From: JAJDTT01 sp022827025
GTDB taxonomy: Bacteria > Acidobacteriota > UBA6911 > RPQK01 > JAJDTT01
Direction: 5' to 3'
DNA length: 64,000 nt
NCBI GenBank assembly: GCA_965203535.1
Contig: OZ241897.1
Span: 744,001-808,000, forward strand
Under the pieces are notes generated by a model. That model worked only from the letters and a program-made list of their open reading frames with translations, was not told the DNA's origin and did not search any database. This document shows positions 43,594 through 52,318 of the stretch, piece after piece; within the stretch, counting starts at the first letter, position 1, and every line of letters begins with the position of its first letter. The position numbers and the translations under genes are program-made.

Positions 43594-45622
43594 CGGAACT
43601 TCACTTCGGGTAGTCGGTCTAACTGTTTCTCTATCAGGGAGATAGACGAAATCAACCTGGCCATTTACTGGCAACAAATCGGGTCGGATCAACACCGAGC
43701 AGGTTGAAAGCCTTCGCCTGCAGGGGCGTTGGCTTGGCAAACATCGCAAACGGATGCTGCGGGGCATTCGGCAGGGTCACCTGGTTCAGGGTGAGCGTGC
43801 CGAGATTCGCCAGCAGCGTCCGTAGACTTTGTACCGGGAGCCCGTCAGCCGTCCGCTTGCGCGCGGCCTTGGCCTTCGTGCGCTCGGACACCTGCGCTTT
43901 TTCCACCGGGGATTTCCGCAGCGCTCGCGCCCCGGCCCGATCCTCCTCCTCGAACAGCAGCGGCGCCAGAGCTCGCCGCAGGTGCCACTCCAGGTAATAC
44001 GCCAGCAGACACAGAAAGACGTGTCCGCGCACATGGGCCTCGCTGTAGACGTATACGGGGCGCAGGGCCAGCTGTGCCGTCTTGAGCGAGCGAAACGCCC
44101 GTTCCACCCGGGAGAGACTCTTGTACGCCTCCACCGCCTCCGAGGCTCCGATCTCGGAGGCGTCCAGGCTGGTGCGAACGATGTAGATGCCATCCAGTTG
44201 GGCCTCCGCGTCGATCTTCTCCTGGCGTCTGGACCAGCGGATGTCCTCATCGGTCACCTCGATCCGAAAGTGCTTGGCGACCTTCTTGCGGCTCACGTCC
44301 CGGCCCACCCGGCGGTTGATCGCCTCCTGGCCGCGCAGCCGCGATCTCGGGGAGCGCACCGCGGAGGCAATGGTTTCCAGAATCTCCTCGGTCGCCTTCA
44401 GCAGTTCTTCACGCTTGCGGGCGCGGTCCTCGCGCAAGCGGGGATTGAGACAGACCAGCAGGCGTTCTCCGGGAAATTCCGGGCTGAGGATCTCCGCAAC
44501 CCGGTCCGGAACCAACCCGCCCGGCCGCAACGGAGCCGGTTGATCCCCTTCGGAGCCCGATTTGAACGGCCGCATCAGTTTGCGGATGGCGTCGGTTTTC
44601 AAGGCCGAGATCCAGGCCAGACCGGCCGGCGAGAGGTCCTCGCGTAGCCGCGCCGAAGTGAGCATGCCCCGGTCCCCGACCAGGGCGATGGACTCGATGC
44701 CGAAACGCCCCTGGATCTTCTTGACCTGCGCCGCCACCGTCTTCGGATCCCCGGTGTTGCCGGAGAAGACCTCCACGGCCAGCGGACAGCCGTCCTCGGC
44801 GCACAGCAGGCCGAAGACGATCTGGAGCTTGCCTTTCTTGCCGTCCCGGTTGTGGCCGAACGCGGCCAGAGGACAGCAGCGCCCCTCGAGATAGCTGGAG
44901 GAGACGTCGTAAAGCAACAGGGTGCGGCCCTCCAGGTGGCGTCGCGCCAAGCTCTTCTCGATCCAGACCTGGCGGCGAACCAACCAGTCGAGCATCGCGA
45001 GCATCTCGTTGCCGTGGACCGGACCGAGGCCGAGGAGCGGGCCGAGGCTGGTGGTGGCGGTCTGGGGAGACAGGTTCCGTGCGGTGGCGAGCTTGGAAGC
45101 GGGATCCAGCACACGGGAGAGGATGGCGGCGAGGGCGAGGTCGCGGTTGCGGCTGCGGTTGCGGTGCAGGAGGCGTGTCAGACCGAGTTGGCGGGCGAGG
45201 CCGAGGAGAGCGGCGACATGGCCGTGGGGCAGGGCGCGGCGAATGGAGAAGGTGTCGTCCAGGGGGTGGAAGACTTGGCCCCCTTTGAGCAGGGCGCGGA
45301 TGCCGTCGACGATCTCCGGGGGGAGCTTGGAGAGGTTGGCGAGGGTGGTGCGGCGGATGCGTTTGCCCTCGCGTTTGGCATGGCGGAAGAGGATGGCCGG
45401 GGGGCTGTTGCGGTTGGGGATGACATCAACGTGGTAGGACATGGGGAGCCTCTTACATGGAAACAATAATGAGTACTGAGAGTCAAATGATACAGGACAG
45501 TACTGACACAATACCCAATCCGATACATGGAAACAAATATCCAGTTAGAGAGTAAGTCTAGCGAACCGTAACCGGCGCTATTTCAATGATTTGCTATGGC
45601 TTGAGGGGGCAGTGAAGTTCCG
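43594..45622 (-). mobile_element. IS1634-type insertion sequence inside proA
   Basis: The ends are CGGAACTTCACT in inverted orientation (12 bases identical), flanked by the 6-bp duplication TTTAAA. Length 2029 bp, with a single leftward transposase gene. The insertion splits proA between VFSLCF-type and KAGNAT codons. The upstream segment carries two ACATGGAAACAA repeats near 45455 and 45522 of unknown role. Confidence 0.9.
43652..45442 (-). CDS. IS1634-family transposase
   Basis: A DDE transposase of about 596 residues from ATG 45442 (MSYHVDVIPNRNSPPAILFR); the frame is open further upstream, to 45511, but the family N-terminus fits the internal ATG. Recognisable blocks are LLYDVSSSYLEGRCCPLAAF with the first catalytic Asp, IALVGDRGMLTSARLREDLS with the second, and YKSLSRVERAFRSLKTAQLA containing the catalytic Glu region. 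The region GRDVSRKKVAKHFRIEV is also typical. No internal stops are seen and the termini are intact, so it may be active. A strong antisense frame exists here but is a GC-rich shadow. Confidence 0.93.
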   Translation of the reverse strand: MSYHVDVIPNRNSPPAILFRHAKREGKRIRRTTLANLSKLPPEIVDGIRALLKGGQVFHPLDDTFSIRRALPHGHVAALLGLARQLGLTRLLHRNRSRNRDLALAAILSRVLDPASKLATARNLSPQTATTSLGPLLGLGPVHGNEMLAMLDWLVRRQVWIEKSLARRHLEGRTLLLYDVSSSYLEGRCCPLAAFGHNRDGKKGKLQIVFGLLCAEDGCPLAVEVFSGNTGDPKTVAAQVKKIQGRFGIESIALVGDRGMLTSARLREDLSPAGLAWISALKTDAIRKLMRPFKSGSEGDQPAPLRPGGLVPDRVAEILSPEFPGERLLVCLNPRLREDRARKREELLKATEEILETIASAVRSPRSRLRGQEAINRRVGRDVSRKKVAKHFRIEVTDEDIRWSRRQEKIDAEAQLDGIYIVRTSLDASEIGASEAVEAYKSLSRVERAFRSLKTAQLALRPVYVYSEAHVRGHVFLCLLAYYLEWHLRRALAPLLFEEEDRAGARALRKSPVEKAQVSERTKAKAARKRTADGLPVQSLRTLLANLGTLTLNQVTLPNAPQHPFAMFAKPTPLQAKAFNLLGVDPTRFVASKWPG

Positions 45623-45896
45623 TTTAAAGCAAAGACTGAACGCGTCATGGTGACGTTGGGACGCGCTTCGTAAATGATCCCGATAACTCCCAAAGGGATG
45701 GTTCGCTTGGCGACTTGAAGCCCATTGGGCCGGGTCCAGTTCTTGCGGTCCACACCCACTGGATCGGGAAGTCGCGCCACTTCCCGCAGACCCAGGATCA
45801 TGCTGTCCTTTCGTTTGGAATCCAGCTTCAGGCGATCCAGCAGGGCGCCGGTCAGCCCTTTCCGGGCTCCCACCTCCAGATCCTGAGCGTTGACAG
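45623..45896 (-). pseudogene. proA: Gamma-glutamyl phosphate reductase, N-terminal part (disrupted)
   Basis: Minus-strand codons LTVNAQDLEVGARKGLTGAL, LDRLKLDSKRKDSMILGLRE and QVAKRTIPLGVIGIIYEARP belong to ProA, roughly residues 50-140. The first 50 residues and start codon are missing, because the sequence stops at the left end of the second IS1380 copy. Near 45645 one base is lost (NVTM followed by TRSVF instead of DAFSLCF), a frameshift. The 3' part resumes at 43593 across the IS1634-type element. Together with the TAG in the 3' part, this gene has at least four independent lesions. Confidence 0.9.
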
Positions 45897-45956
45897 TTAG
45901 CCCGGATATCTCAACAGAAAAGTAGATAAAGGTCGTGTTATATGGTATAAGTTCTT

Positions 45957-47457
45957 TTGAATCAACAACTTAAAGAACCACAGAAGCACGACCTTATGAC
46001 CGCAGAGTGTGCCAGAACAAAGCTCATGTTTCAGGGCCTGGACGGAAGAGACGTCGTGGGCCGGTTCGACGGCGGTGAGATCACGTCCGACGCCGGGGGC
46101 ATCCTCCTGCGCGAAGTGGAGCAGCGGACCCGGATTCTGGGTCGGCTGAGCAAGTGCTTCACCGATCATCGGGATCCGGATCGCATCGAGCATTCCGTCG
46201 AAGCGCTGATCAAGTAGCGGGTGTACGGGCTGTGTCTAGGCTACGAGGATCTCAACGACCACGACGAGTTGTGCCGGGACCGGCTGTTGGCGCTGTTGTG
46301 CGACCGGGACGACCTGACGGGGGAGTTCCGGCGCCGCGAGTCGGATCGGGGCAAGGCGTTGGCGGGCAAGAGCACCCTGAACCGGCTGGAGTGGACCCCG
46401 TTGGAGGGACCGAAGGGGCGGTACAAGAAGACCGTGGCCGATCCGGCAGGGATGGACGCGCTGCTGTCGGAGGTGTTTGTGGAAGCGCATCCGGAGCCCC
46501 CGGAGGAGGTGGTCCTGGACGTGGACGCCACGGACGATCCGCTGCATGGGAAGCAGGAGGGACGATTCTTCCACGGCTATTACCACGGTACTGCTACCTC
46601 TGTCGCTTTACGTCTTCTCAGAAAAACCATGCGGGCACCCCAGGAGCGGCGAGATTTCTGTCCCCACTCTTCATCGCCGACCCCAAACCGGCGACTGAAA
46701 AGCTGTTGCCCCCATACACCCCGTTTTTCTGGTTGGACTGTGCCGGTCCTCGGCCGGTGGAGGACTTCTGTGGGGAACATCTGCTGTGACGGTTCGGGGA
46801 GACAGTGGATTCTGCAACGACGAATTGATGGCTTGGTGCGAAGCGGAGGGGATCGACTACGTCTGGGGGCTGGCGAAGAACGATCGGCTGAAGCAGCGGA
46901 TCGTGCCCGAGATGCATTGGGTCCAGCAGTTACAGCAGACGCTGGGGAAGGCCGTGAGGCGTTTCCAGGAACTCCGCTACCAGACCCGCAAGAGTTGGAC
47001 CTGCGAGCGGCGGGTGGTGGCGAAGGTGGAGTACCTGCCGCGGAGAGAGAACCCGAGGTTCATCGTGACTTCGGTGCCGCTGGAGGAATGCGACGGGCGG
47101 ACGTTGTATGAGGAGGTCTACTGTGCCCGGAGAGACATGGTGAACCGGATCAAGGAGCAGCAGTTGGGTCTGTTTGCGGATCGGACCTCGTCGAAACTGA
47201 TGGCGGCCAATCAACTGCGTTTGTATTTTTCGGCGTTTGCGTACCTGATCATGCACACGTTGCGGCGCGTGGGGCTGGCCGGGACGAAGCTGGCGCGGGC
47301 GCAGAGCTGGACCCTGCGACTGAAGCTGCTGAAGATCGGGGCTCAGGTCCGGGTCACCACGCGCAAGGTCTGGTTGTCCTTTTCCGAAAGCTATCCCTAT
47401 GCCCCGTTGTTGAGCACGGTTCTGGTGCAAGTGCACGCCCTGCCGCTTCGCTGTTAG
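45957..47457 (+). pseudogene. IS1380-family transposase, multiply broken
   Basis: It starts at 45957 or the internal ATG 45996 (MTAECARTKLMFQGLDGRDV) and follows the intact paralogue at 33027 closely. A TAG at about 46218 replaces glutamine (VEALIK-stop-RVYGLCLGYE). At 46619-46764 a 146-bp foreign segment interrupts the codons for YVFCGEHL, flanked by CTTCT on both sides. Just after LL about 118 bp are deleted, joining GEHLL directly to TVRGDSGFCNDELMAWC. The remaining C-terminus (YCARRDMVNRIKEQQLGLFA) is intact through TAG 47457. Not functional. Confidence 0.9.
46619..46764. mobile_element. 146-bp insert within IS1380 relic
   Basis: The insert interrupts an otherwise alignable transposase and is flanked by CTTCT (46614-46618 and 46765-46769), as expected of a 5-bp target duplication. 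It contains CAGAAAAACC near its left end and an inverted partner (GTTTTTCTGG) internally, but no clear terminal repeats and no gene. A small non-autonomous element is possible. Confidence 0.5.
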
Positions 47458-47710
47458 CGAAAAAAGCCCCTGGAAGCGGAAACCTGGGCCGGCCGCAGGG
47501 CAGACTCTGCCCTGGAATCGGCATTTGCGAGAGCAGAGACGCTCAAGGGACCCGGTGGGCGGTCAGATCGCTCCCGAAATCACTGAATCATGACCTTCGT
47601 CGTCCCCTTCGAAGTCGAAAGAGGACCCTTTCAGTACCCATAGATAAAAAACTGCTGATCGACTGCTAAACTGACCGCCTATTGTTCCTCTGGTGAGAGA
47701 TGCGGGTTAG

Positions 47711-47811
47711 CGGCCATGCAAAGGTGCAGGAAAGTGGCCATCAAAATGTCAGGCCTCAGGGGCGTGGGCGCGTGGCGATCCGGGGCTGACGCGTCCGTTC
47801 ACGGCCACGAA
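47711..47811 (+). repeat. Conserved ~100-bp element, copy 2 (probable IS end)
   Basis: CGGCCATGCAAAGGTGCAGG, AAAGTGGCCATCAAAATGTC, GGGGCGTGGGCG and TTCACGGCCACGAA align to 10650-10550 in inverted orientation. It directly abuts the TTAG duplication of the IS1380 relic, so IS1380 probably jumped into or next to this older element. Confidence 0.6.
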
Positions 47812-47999
47812 AGGCCAAGGGCATCCGTTTCATTCAGGTGGAAAGAATAGGGAAAAGAGCGTCGCCGAAAAACACGTAACCATTTTATGGTTAATAGTTT
47901 ACGGTCGATATGGAAACAGTCCGCCGGGATGCAGACCCGGTCGAATGCCGTGAAGACTTTTTCCGCGGGCTGTTATCCATTCGCGCGCCGAAGCCAGGA
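47812..47999. other. Non-coding stretch downstream of EamA gene
   Basis: About 190 bases with no gene; contains an AT-rich patch (TAACCATTTTATGGTTAATA, palindromic around ATTTTAT) near 47878 that could be a terminator-like or regulatory hairpin. Confidence 0.4.
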
Positions 48000-48926
48000 T
48001 CAAGCGAAGGTAAGGATGCCCAGGGCCGCCATCCCAATTACGATCCCGGCCACCCCGTAGACGGAAACACGTTCCTTAAAGAAGAGAATGCCGGCCAGAA
48101 CGACAAAAAACAGCCCGCCTCCCGGCGCCACTTGAAAGACGACGAAACCGGGGATTCCGTGGTCCAGGGACAATGCCATTCCCAGTTGCCCAAGCACGGC
48201 GCTGGAGGCCAATCCGATGCCAACCAGAACCTCTTGCTTGGTGAAGCGGCGATTCTTGGAGAAAAAGATGGCCGCCGAAAGGATGAATCCAGCCCAAAAC
48301 CAGAGCATTAGGTAGGGGAACTTGAATGTCTCGGACAATTCCATCCCGGACATGATCCGCAGTCCGAAGGCTCCCAACCCATTGGTCACGAAACAGATCA
48401 GCATCATGCGGAGCCACATGGGTCAATTCCCTTTCGGCGAACTGGAGGCTGCGGCGGCCGGTTCGAGGCCGGCGGCTGCCGCTTCGTCGATTTGCTTGTC
48501 CTTCCAGAGCAGGAGAACAGCCACAACGACCAGAATGAGCCCGACTATCTTCCAAGGGCTGACGGGTTCTTTGTAGATCACGATCGAGAGAATCGTGGGA
48601 AGCGACGTCGACAGGTTGATGACGACCCAGCTCGTGGCAATTTTTCCCTTCCCGTAACGCAACCCGGCTTGGAAAGCCAGGATCGCTGCGGCCGCCAGGA
48701 AACCGCACACTGCGGCCACCAGGTAGAGCATCCCGGGCGTTTCCGTAACCAGGGCAGCCTCCCCCGCAGCAAGGAGGTAAACAGTCGTAAAGAGTCCTGC
48801 CCAGAAGAATATGCTCACCGAGATCGCTCGGGGACGGCAACGGTACTGATCCGCCACTTTATGGAAGATGCCTATGAATCCGAGAGCCACCAAGGACATG
48901 CCCAGGAACAAATGACCCAAATGCAA
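48000..48926 (-). pseudogene. EamA/DMT-family transporter split by an in-frame TGA
   Basis: Read from ATG 48926 (MHLGHLFLGMSLVALGFIGI), the first 167 codons encode four to five membrane segments and a cytoplasmic tail (LLLWKDKQIDEAAAAGLEPA). Then TGA at 48425-48423 follows PKGN. The same frame continues P-MWLRMMLICFVTNGLGAF for 139 codons with about five more membrane segments (VSVYGVAGIVIGMAALGILT). Together the halves give the usual 300-residue, ten-span drug/metabolite transporter, so a nonsense mutation is the simplest reading. Two separately translated half-transporters (second start ATG 48419) cannot be excluded, since paired half-size DMT proteins exist. Confidence 0.7.
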
Positions 48927-49212
48927 GTTCCGACTCCTCTGAGTGTTTCCTTAGGAAACGTCAGCGTTTACCAGTGGGCGCTCAAACGCAACTGTGCGCA
49001 ATATAGTCCGGGGAAGAGGTGAAGTCCATTCCTGCCCCGTCCGGGACGTTCCCCGTTTTTCTGGTGATTCGGGTGTAGGGGCACCCCTTGTGGGTGACCT
49101 CTTCGTTTCACACCGATTCATGCCACCACCAAGAGGGCGACCACAAGGGTCGCCCCTACCGCCATTTTTGAAAAATCGACCTATTCCACTTCCGGCAAAG
49201 CGGCAGATGCCA
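48927..49212. other. Intergenic region with REP-like repeat
   Basis: Between the transporter (leftward) and the end of the CRTAC1 gene (leftward). Holds REP-like copy 2; no gene is seen. Confidence 0.5.
49075..49159. repeat. REP-like double-hairpin repeat, copy 2
   Basis: Left arm GTAGGGGCACCCCTTGTGGG then TGACCTC; right arm GAGGGCGACCACAAGGGTCG then CCCCTAC. The 85-bp unit shares even the intervening TTCATGCC...AAGAGGG with copy 1a, which suggests that the whole unit moves together. Confidence 0.82.
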
Positions 49213-50916
49213 TCAGTGACGCAGGTGCTTCGCGGAGGGACCATGAGAGCCCTCTATGACCTGGAGGCGCTGATTGGCTCGAATTCCCTTCAGTGTATCC
49301 ACGGTGCCGGATGGCCATCGGATCGTCAGCTCATCCACTTCGCTTCGTTCTCCCAGCCCCAGGTGCACCCAATAGGGTGAGGCTGAAAGATAGCTGGCCC
49401 CGCCAAGCACCTGTGTCCGAAACCGCTCCTCTCCAACCCGCCACTCGATCCTTGCGCCGATCCCATTCGAGTTGGAATCGATCCCCTTCAGGCGGACTTC
49501 CAGCCAGTTCTTTCCATTCCCGTGGTTGTTGGACAAGAGCATGGGACCCTGGCCGCAATTGCTGACCACGGCGTCGAGATCCCCGTCCTGATCAATGTCA
49601 CCCACGGCCAAACCGCGGCTCACCTGGGGTCGCGACATGGGATCACCAGGCCGACCTGCCTGGTTAACGAAACGCCCGTCCCGATTCTCGAACAGCAGCT
49701 TGGGTTGAGCGTAGGAGGATCCGGGCCGGATCTGAACAATGTTGTCGATGATATGTCCGTTGACAGCGAGGATATCCAGGTCGCTGTCGTTGTCGAAATC
49801 GAGGAATCGGACACCGAAACCCACCAGATTCCGGGACGCCAGTTTGACTTCGAAAAGGGCTGCGACCTCCTCGAAGAAAAACTCGTGATTCAGGTACAGG
49901 GCGAGATACTCAACGTCCAGATTAGTGACCGCAATATCGGGCAAGCCGTCTCCATTGAAGTCGGCCATATCGGTTCCCATGCCGGCCTGGGGCGCCCCGT
50001 TCTCATCGAAAGCCACACCCATATTGAGGCCGATCTCTTCGAACGTACCGTTCCCGAGATTCTTGAACAGGTAGTTCCCCTGAGAATCGTTCGCGACGTA
50101 GATGTCGATCCATCCATCCCAGTCGAAGTCCCCGGCGACCACTCCGAGGCTCTTTCCGGAATATCGGGCGATTCCCGCCTGTTCGCTGACATCGGTGAAT
50201 GTGCCTCTTCCGTTATTCCGGTAGAGCAGGTCCGGGAGCCCGTCGTAAACCTTGGGCGAGCAATAGGTTCGAATGCCCTTCTCGAGCCACGGTCCGCAGA
50301 CTCGATTGTTGCCGAAGTTGTGGTCGAGGTACCTGGTGACATAGAGATCCAGGTCCCCGTCGTTGTCGAAGTCCAAAAATGCCGCGCTTACCGACCAGCG
50401 GCCGTCCCCGGCCACTCCGGCCTGGTCGGTTTGGTCTTCAAAAGTCCCGTCCCCTTGATTCGCATACAGGACATTGCGTCCTTCGAAGTTGGTGATCAGG
50501 AGGTCGTCGTCCCCGTCGCCGTCGTAATCCGCCACGGCAATTCCTTGTCCGTAACCCTCGCTGGCCTTGATTCCTGCTGCGCTGGACTGGTCGCGGAATC
50601 TTCCCTCCCCCAGGTTTCGGTAGAGAGCGTGCCGGACGGGTGAAGGATCGGTTACGCCCGGAACGCGTCCGCCATTGACAAAGAAGATATCCAGCCGGCC
50701 ATCCCCGTCGTAGTCGAAGAGCGCCACGCCGGAGCCCATCGTCTCAACCAGGTACTTCTCGGGGCTGGCGGAGTTCACATGTTGAAAACGGATTCCCGCC
50801 GACTCGGTGATATCTGAAAAATAGGCGCTTGGGGACGTCTGGGAAGCGGGCGCACCCGCGGCAACGACCAACAGATTCGACCAGATGAATGCGTTTCGTC
50901 CAACGGCCATCCTCAA
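49213..50916 (-). CDS. CRTAC1-family protein: FG-GAP/VCBS repeats plus ASPIC/UnbV domain
   Basis: A 567-residue exported protein whose ATG (50916) overlaps the TGA of the upstream TPR gene (ATGA), implying coupled translation. The leader is hydrophobic (FIWSNLLVVAAGAPA). Seven calcium-loop repeats are visible (DYDGDGRLDIFFVNG, DYDGDGDDDLLITNF, DFDNDGDLDLYVTRY, DFDWDGWIDIYVAND, DFNGDGLPDIAVTNL, DFDNDSDLDILAVNG and DIDQDGDLDAVVSNC). The ASPIC/UnbV domain follows (SNGIGARIEWRVGEERFRTQ, SYLSASPYWVHLGLG). It is the last gene of the leftward operon after two glycosidase-like genes and a TPR gene. Together with the loci at 4252 and 28730 this is the third CRTAC1 gene next to a TPR gene. Confidence 0.94.
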   Translation of the reverse strand: MRMAVGRNAFIWSNLLVVAAGAPASQTSPSAYFSDITESAGIRFQHVNSASPEKYLVETMGSGVALFDYDGDGRLDIFFVNGGRVPGVTDPSPVRHALYRNLGEGRFRDQSSAAGIKASEGYGQGIAVADYDGDGDDDLLITNFEGRNVLYANQGDGTFEDQTDQAGVAGDGRWSVSAAFLDFDNDGDLDLYVTRYLDHNFGNNRVCGPWLEKGIRTYCSPKVYDGLPDLLYRNNGRGTFTDVSEQAGIARYSGKSLGVVAGDFDWDGWIDIYVANDSQGNYLFKNLGNGTFEEIGLNMGVAFDENGAPQAGMGTDMADFNGDGLPDIAVTNLDVEYLALYLNHEFFFEEVAALFEVKLASRNLVGFGVRFLDFDNDSDLDILAVNGHIIDNIVQIRPGSSYAQPKLLFENRDGRFVNQAGRPGDPMSRPQVSRGLAVGDIDQDGDLDAVVSNCGQGPMLLSNNHGNGKNWLEVRLKGIDSNSNGIGARIEWRVGEERFRTQVLGGASYLSASPYWVHLGLGERSEVDELTIRWPSGTVDTLKGIRANQRLQVIEGSHGPSAKHLRH

Positions 50917-52295
50917 TTTGGACTCGATCCCGTGGACAGGAGTTGCTCAAAAATTTGTCTCTGCCGTGCGGCTTCTTCCACTCTTCCCAAGCGTTGGAGA
51001 ACCGATGAGAGGTTGAGGTGAAACAGGGCGTTCTTGGAGTCAAGCTGAATAGCTTTCTCGTAGGCGGCCCGCGCCTTCTCGAATGCGTTGGCCGCAAAGT
51101 GGAGGTTTCCCAACTGGTTTTGGTGCGATCCGTTGGCCGGGTCCAGGGTGACAGCCTGGCTGAGAGCATCGATGGCCTCGGCGGTTCTCCGCTCGCTGTG
51201 CAGGATGTCGGCGAGAGAACGATAGTAGGCTGCGTTGTACGGTCTGGCTTCTATGGCTTTTTGAAGCGCAGCGATGGCGCCCCCGGAGTCCCCCTTCAGC
51301 GCAAGCACTTGAGCGATCCCGTAGTGACAGATGTCCTGATTGGGATGGGGTCCCAAGGCTTCCCTGAAGGCTTCCAATGCAGGATCCAGCCTCCTCTCCT
51401 GCAGAAGTTTCATGCCTTTCTGGTAGAGGCTCTGACTTCTCGCAATCTCTTCATTCAGTCGGCTGGTCTGTTCCTGCAGTTCTCGGTAACGATCGAGGGC
51501 CTCACTGGACTCTCTGACGGCGCCGGACCTCCTGTAGGCGCGGCTGAGAAGATAGTAGGCCTCCGGAGCCAACCGGTTTAACTCGACAGCCTTTTCCAGG
51601 TGCGGGAGAGCGGTACCGATTTGGTTCCGTTTCAGGTGAAGTGCTCCCAATTGCAGGTGGAGCTTGAAGTTTCCCAATCCCAGAGCTTGAGCTCTCTCCA
51701 GGGAACGCCGGCCCTGTTCAAAGGTGGATTTCTCCTGACTGTAATGTGTTCCAAGAGCCAGATGTGCGTGGGCGAGTTCGGAATTGAGTTCAATCGTTTT
51801 GCGAAGCCGTGCTTCGCCTTGAGTCTCGTCATGGATGGCCAATCGGTTCCTGCCAGAGACGTACCACGCCTCGGCATTTTGCGGGTCCGATTCAATGATC
51901 CGTTCTGCGATCTCTTCTGATCGAGCGTGTTCCCCCTTCTCGCCCAGCACGTAGGCCAGCGTGAGGTGCGCTGCTGTGCAATCCGGCGCCAGCTTGGAGC
52001 AGGCTGTGGCGGTCGCTTCCGCAGCGCCTGGTTCATTGAGCCGGAGGTAGATTCTCGCCACGTAAAGGCAATAGGGCCACTGCTGGCCCGACGAAGCCGC
52101 CTTCAGATAAGCCGCCAGGGCATTATTGTAGTCGCCTCGCATTTCCAGAGACTTGGCCGATTCGAAGTGAACTTGACCCGGACCCTCGGACGCCGGCCTT
52201 GCGCAAACATGAGTCAACCAAGGCATCTCGTCGGGCGGTTGCGGCTGCGAGGCAATAGTGCTGACCGCGACCAGGAGCAGGTGCAGGCTAGTCAT
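50913..52295 (-). CDS. Tetratricopeptide-repeat protein, exported
   Basis: A 460-residue protein with a short signal peptide (MTSLHLLLVAVSTIASQ) followed by about eleven TPR-like hairpins (AHLTLAYVLGEKGEHARSEE, LAHAHLALGTHYSQEKSTFE, LAPEAYYLLSRAYRRSGAVR, NQDICHYGIAQVLALKGDSG). A short coiled-coil-like stretch (REL QEQ TSRLNEEIARSQ region) lies near residue 270. It overlaps the CRTAC1 gene by four bases and begins 23 bases after the 858-residue glycosidase-like gene, so it is part of a four-gene operon. Likely a periplasmic scaffold, by analogy with the TPR protein at 5948, which has the same downstream neighbour. Confidence 0.9.
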   Translation of the reverse strand: MTSLHLLLVAVSTIASQPQPPDEMPWLTHVCARPASEGPGQVHFESAKSLEMRGDYNNALAAYLKAASSGQQWPYCLYVARIYLRLNEPGAAEATATACSKLAPDCTAAHLTLAYVLGEKGEHARSEEIAERIIESDPQNAEAWYVSGRNRLAIHDETQGEARLRKTIELNSELAHAHLALGTHYSQEKSTFEQGRRSLERAQALGLGNFKLHLQLGALHLKRNQIGTALPHLEKAVELNRLAPEAYYLLSRAYRRSGAVRESSEALDRYRELQEQTSRLNEEIARSQSLYQKGMKLLQERRLDPALEAFREALGPHPNQDICHYGIAQVLALKGDSGGAIAALQKAIEARPYNAAYYRSLADILHSERRTAEAIDALSQAVTLDPANGSHQNQLGNLHFAANAFEKARAAYEKAIQLDSKNALFHLNLSSVLQRLGRVEEAARQRQIFEQLLSTGSSPN

Positions 52296-52318
52296 GTACA
52301 GGTGAGGTCTCTGCCAGA

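Larger units (their letters stand above)
45901..47706 (+). mobile_element. Decayed IS1380-family insertion sequence
   Basis: Left end CCCGGATATCTCAAC and right end (inverted) CCCGCATCTCTCACC match the termini of the intact copy at 32776 with a few changes. A 4-bp TTAG duplication flanks it (45897-45900, 47707-47710). Length 1806 bp. It separates the proA remnant from a ~100-bp conserved IS-end element. Confidence 0.9.

Noticed and set aside
44852..45469. Plus-strand frame opposite the IS1634-type transposase
   Set aside because: High GC content opens several antisense frames; the composition is Gly/Glu/Ala-rich with no motif, and the minus strand shows clear DDE transposase blocks.
46154..46789. 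Separate gene between the IS1380 halves
   Set aside because: It is an out-of-frame reading of transposase sequence plus the 146-bp insert; no start signal or family.
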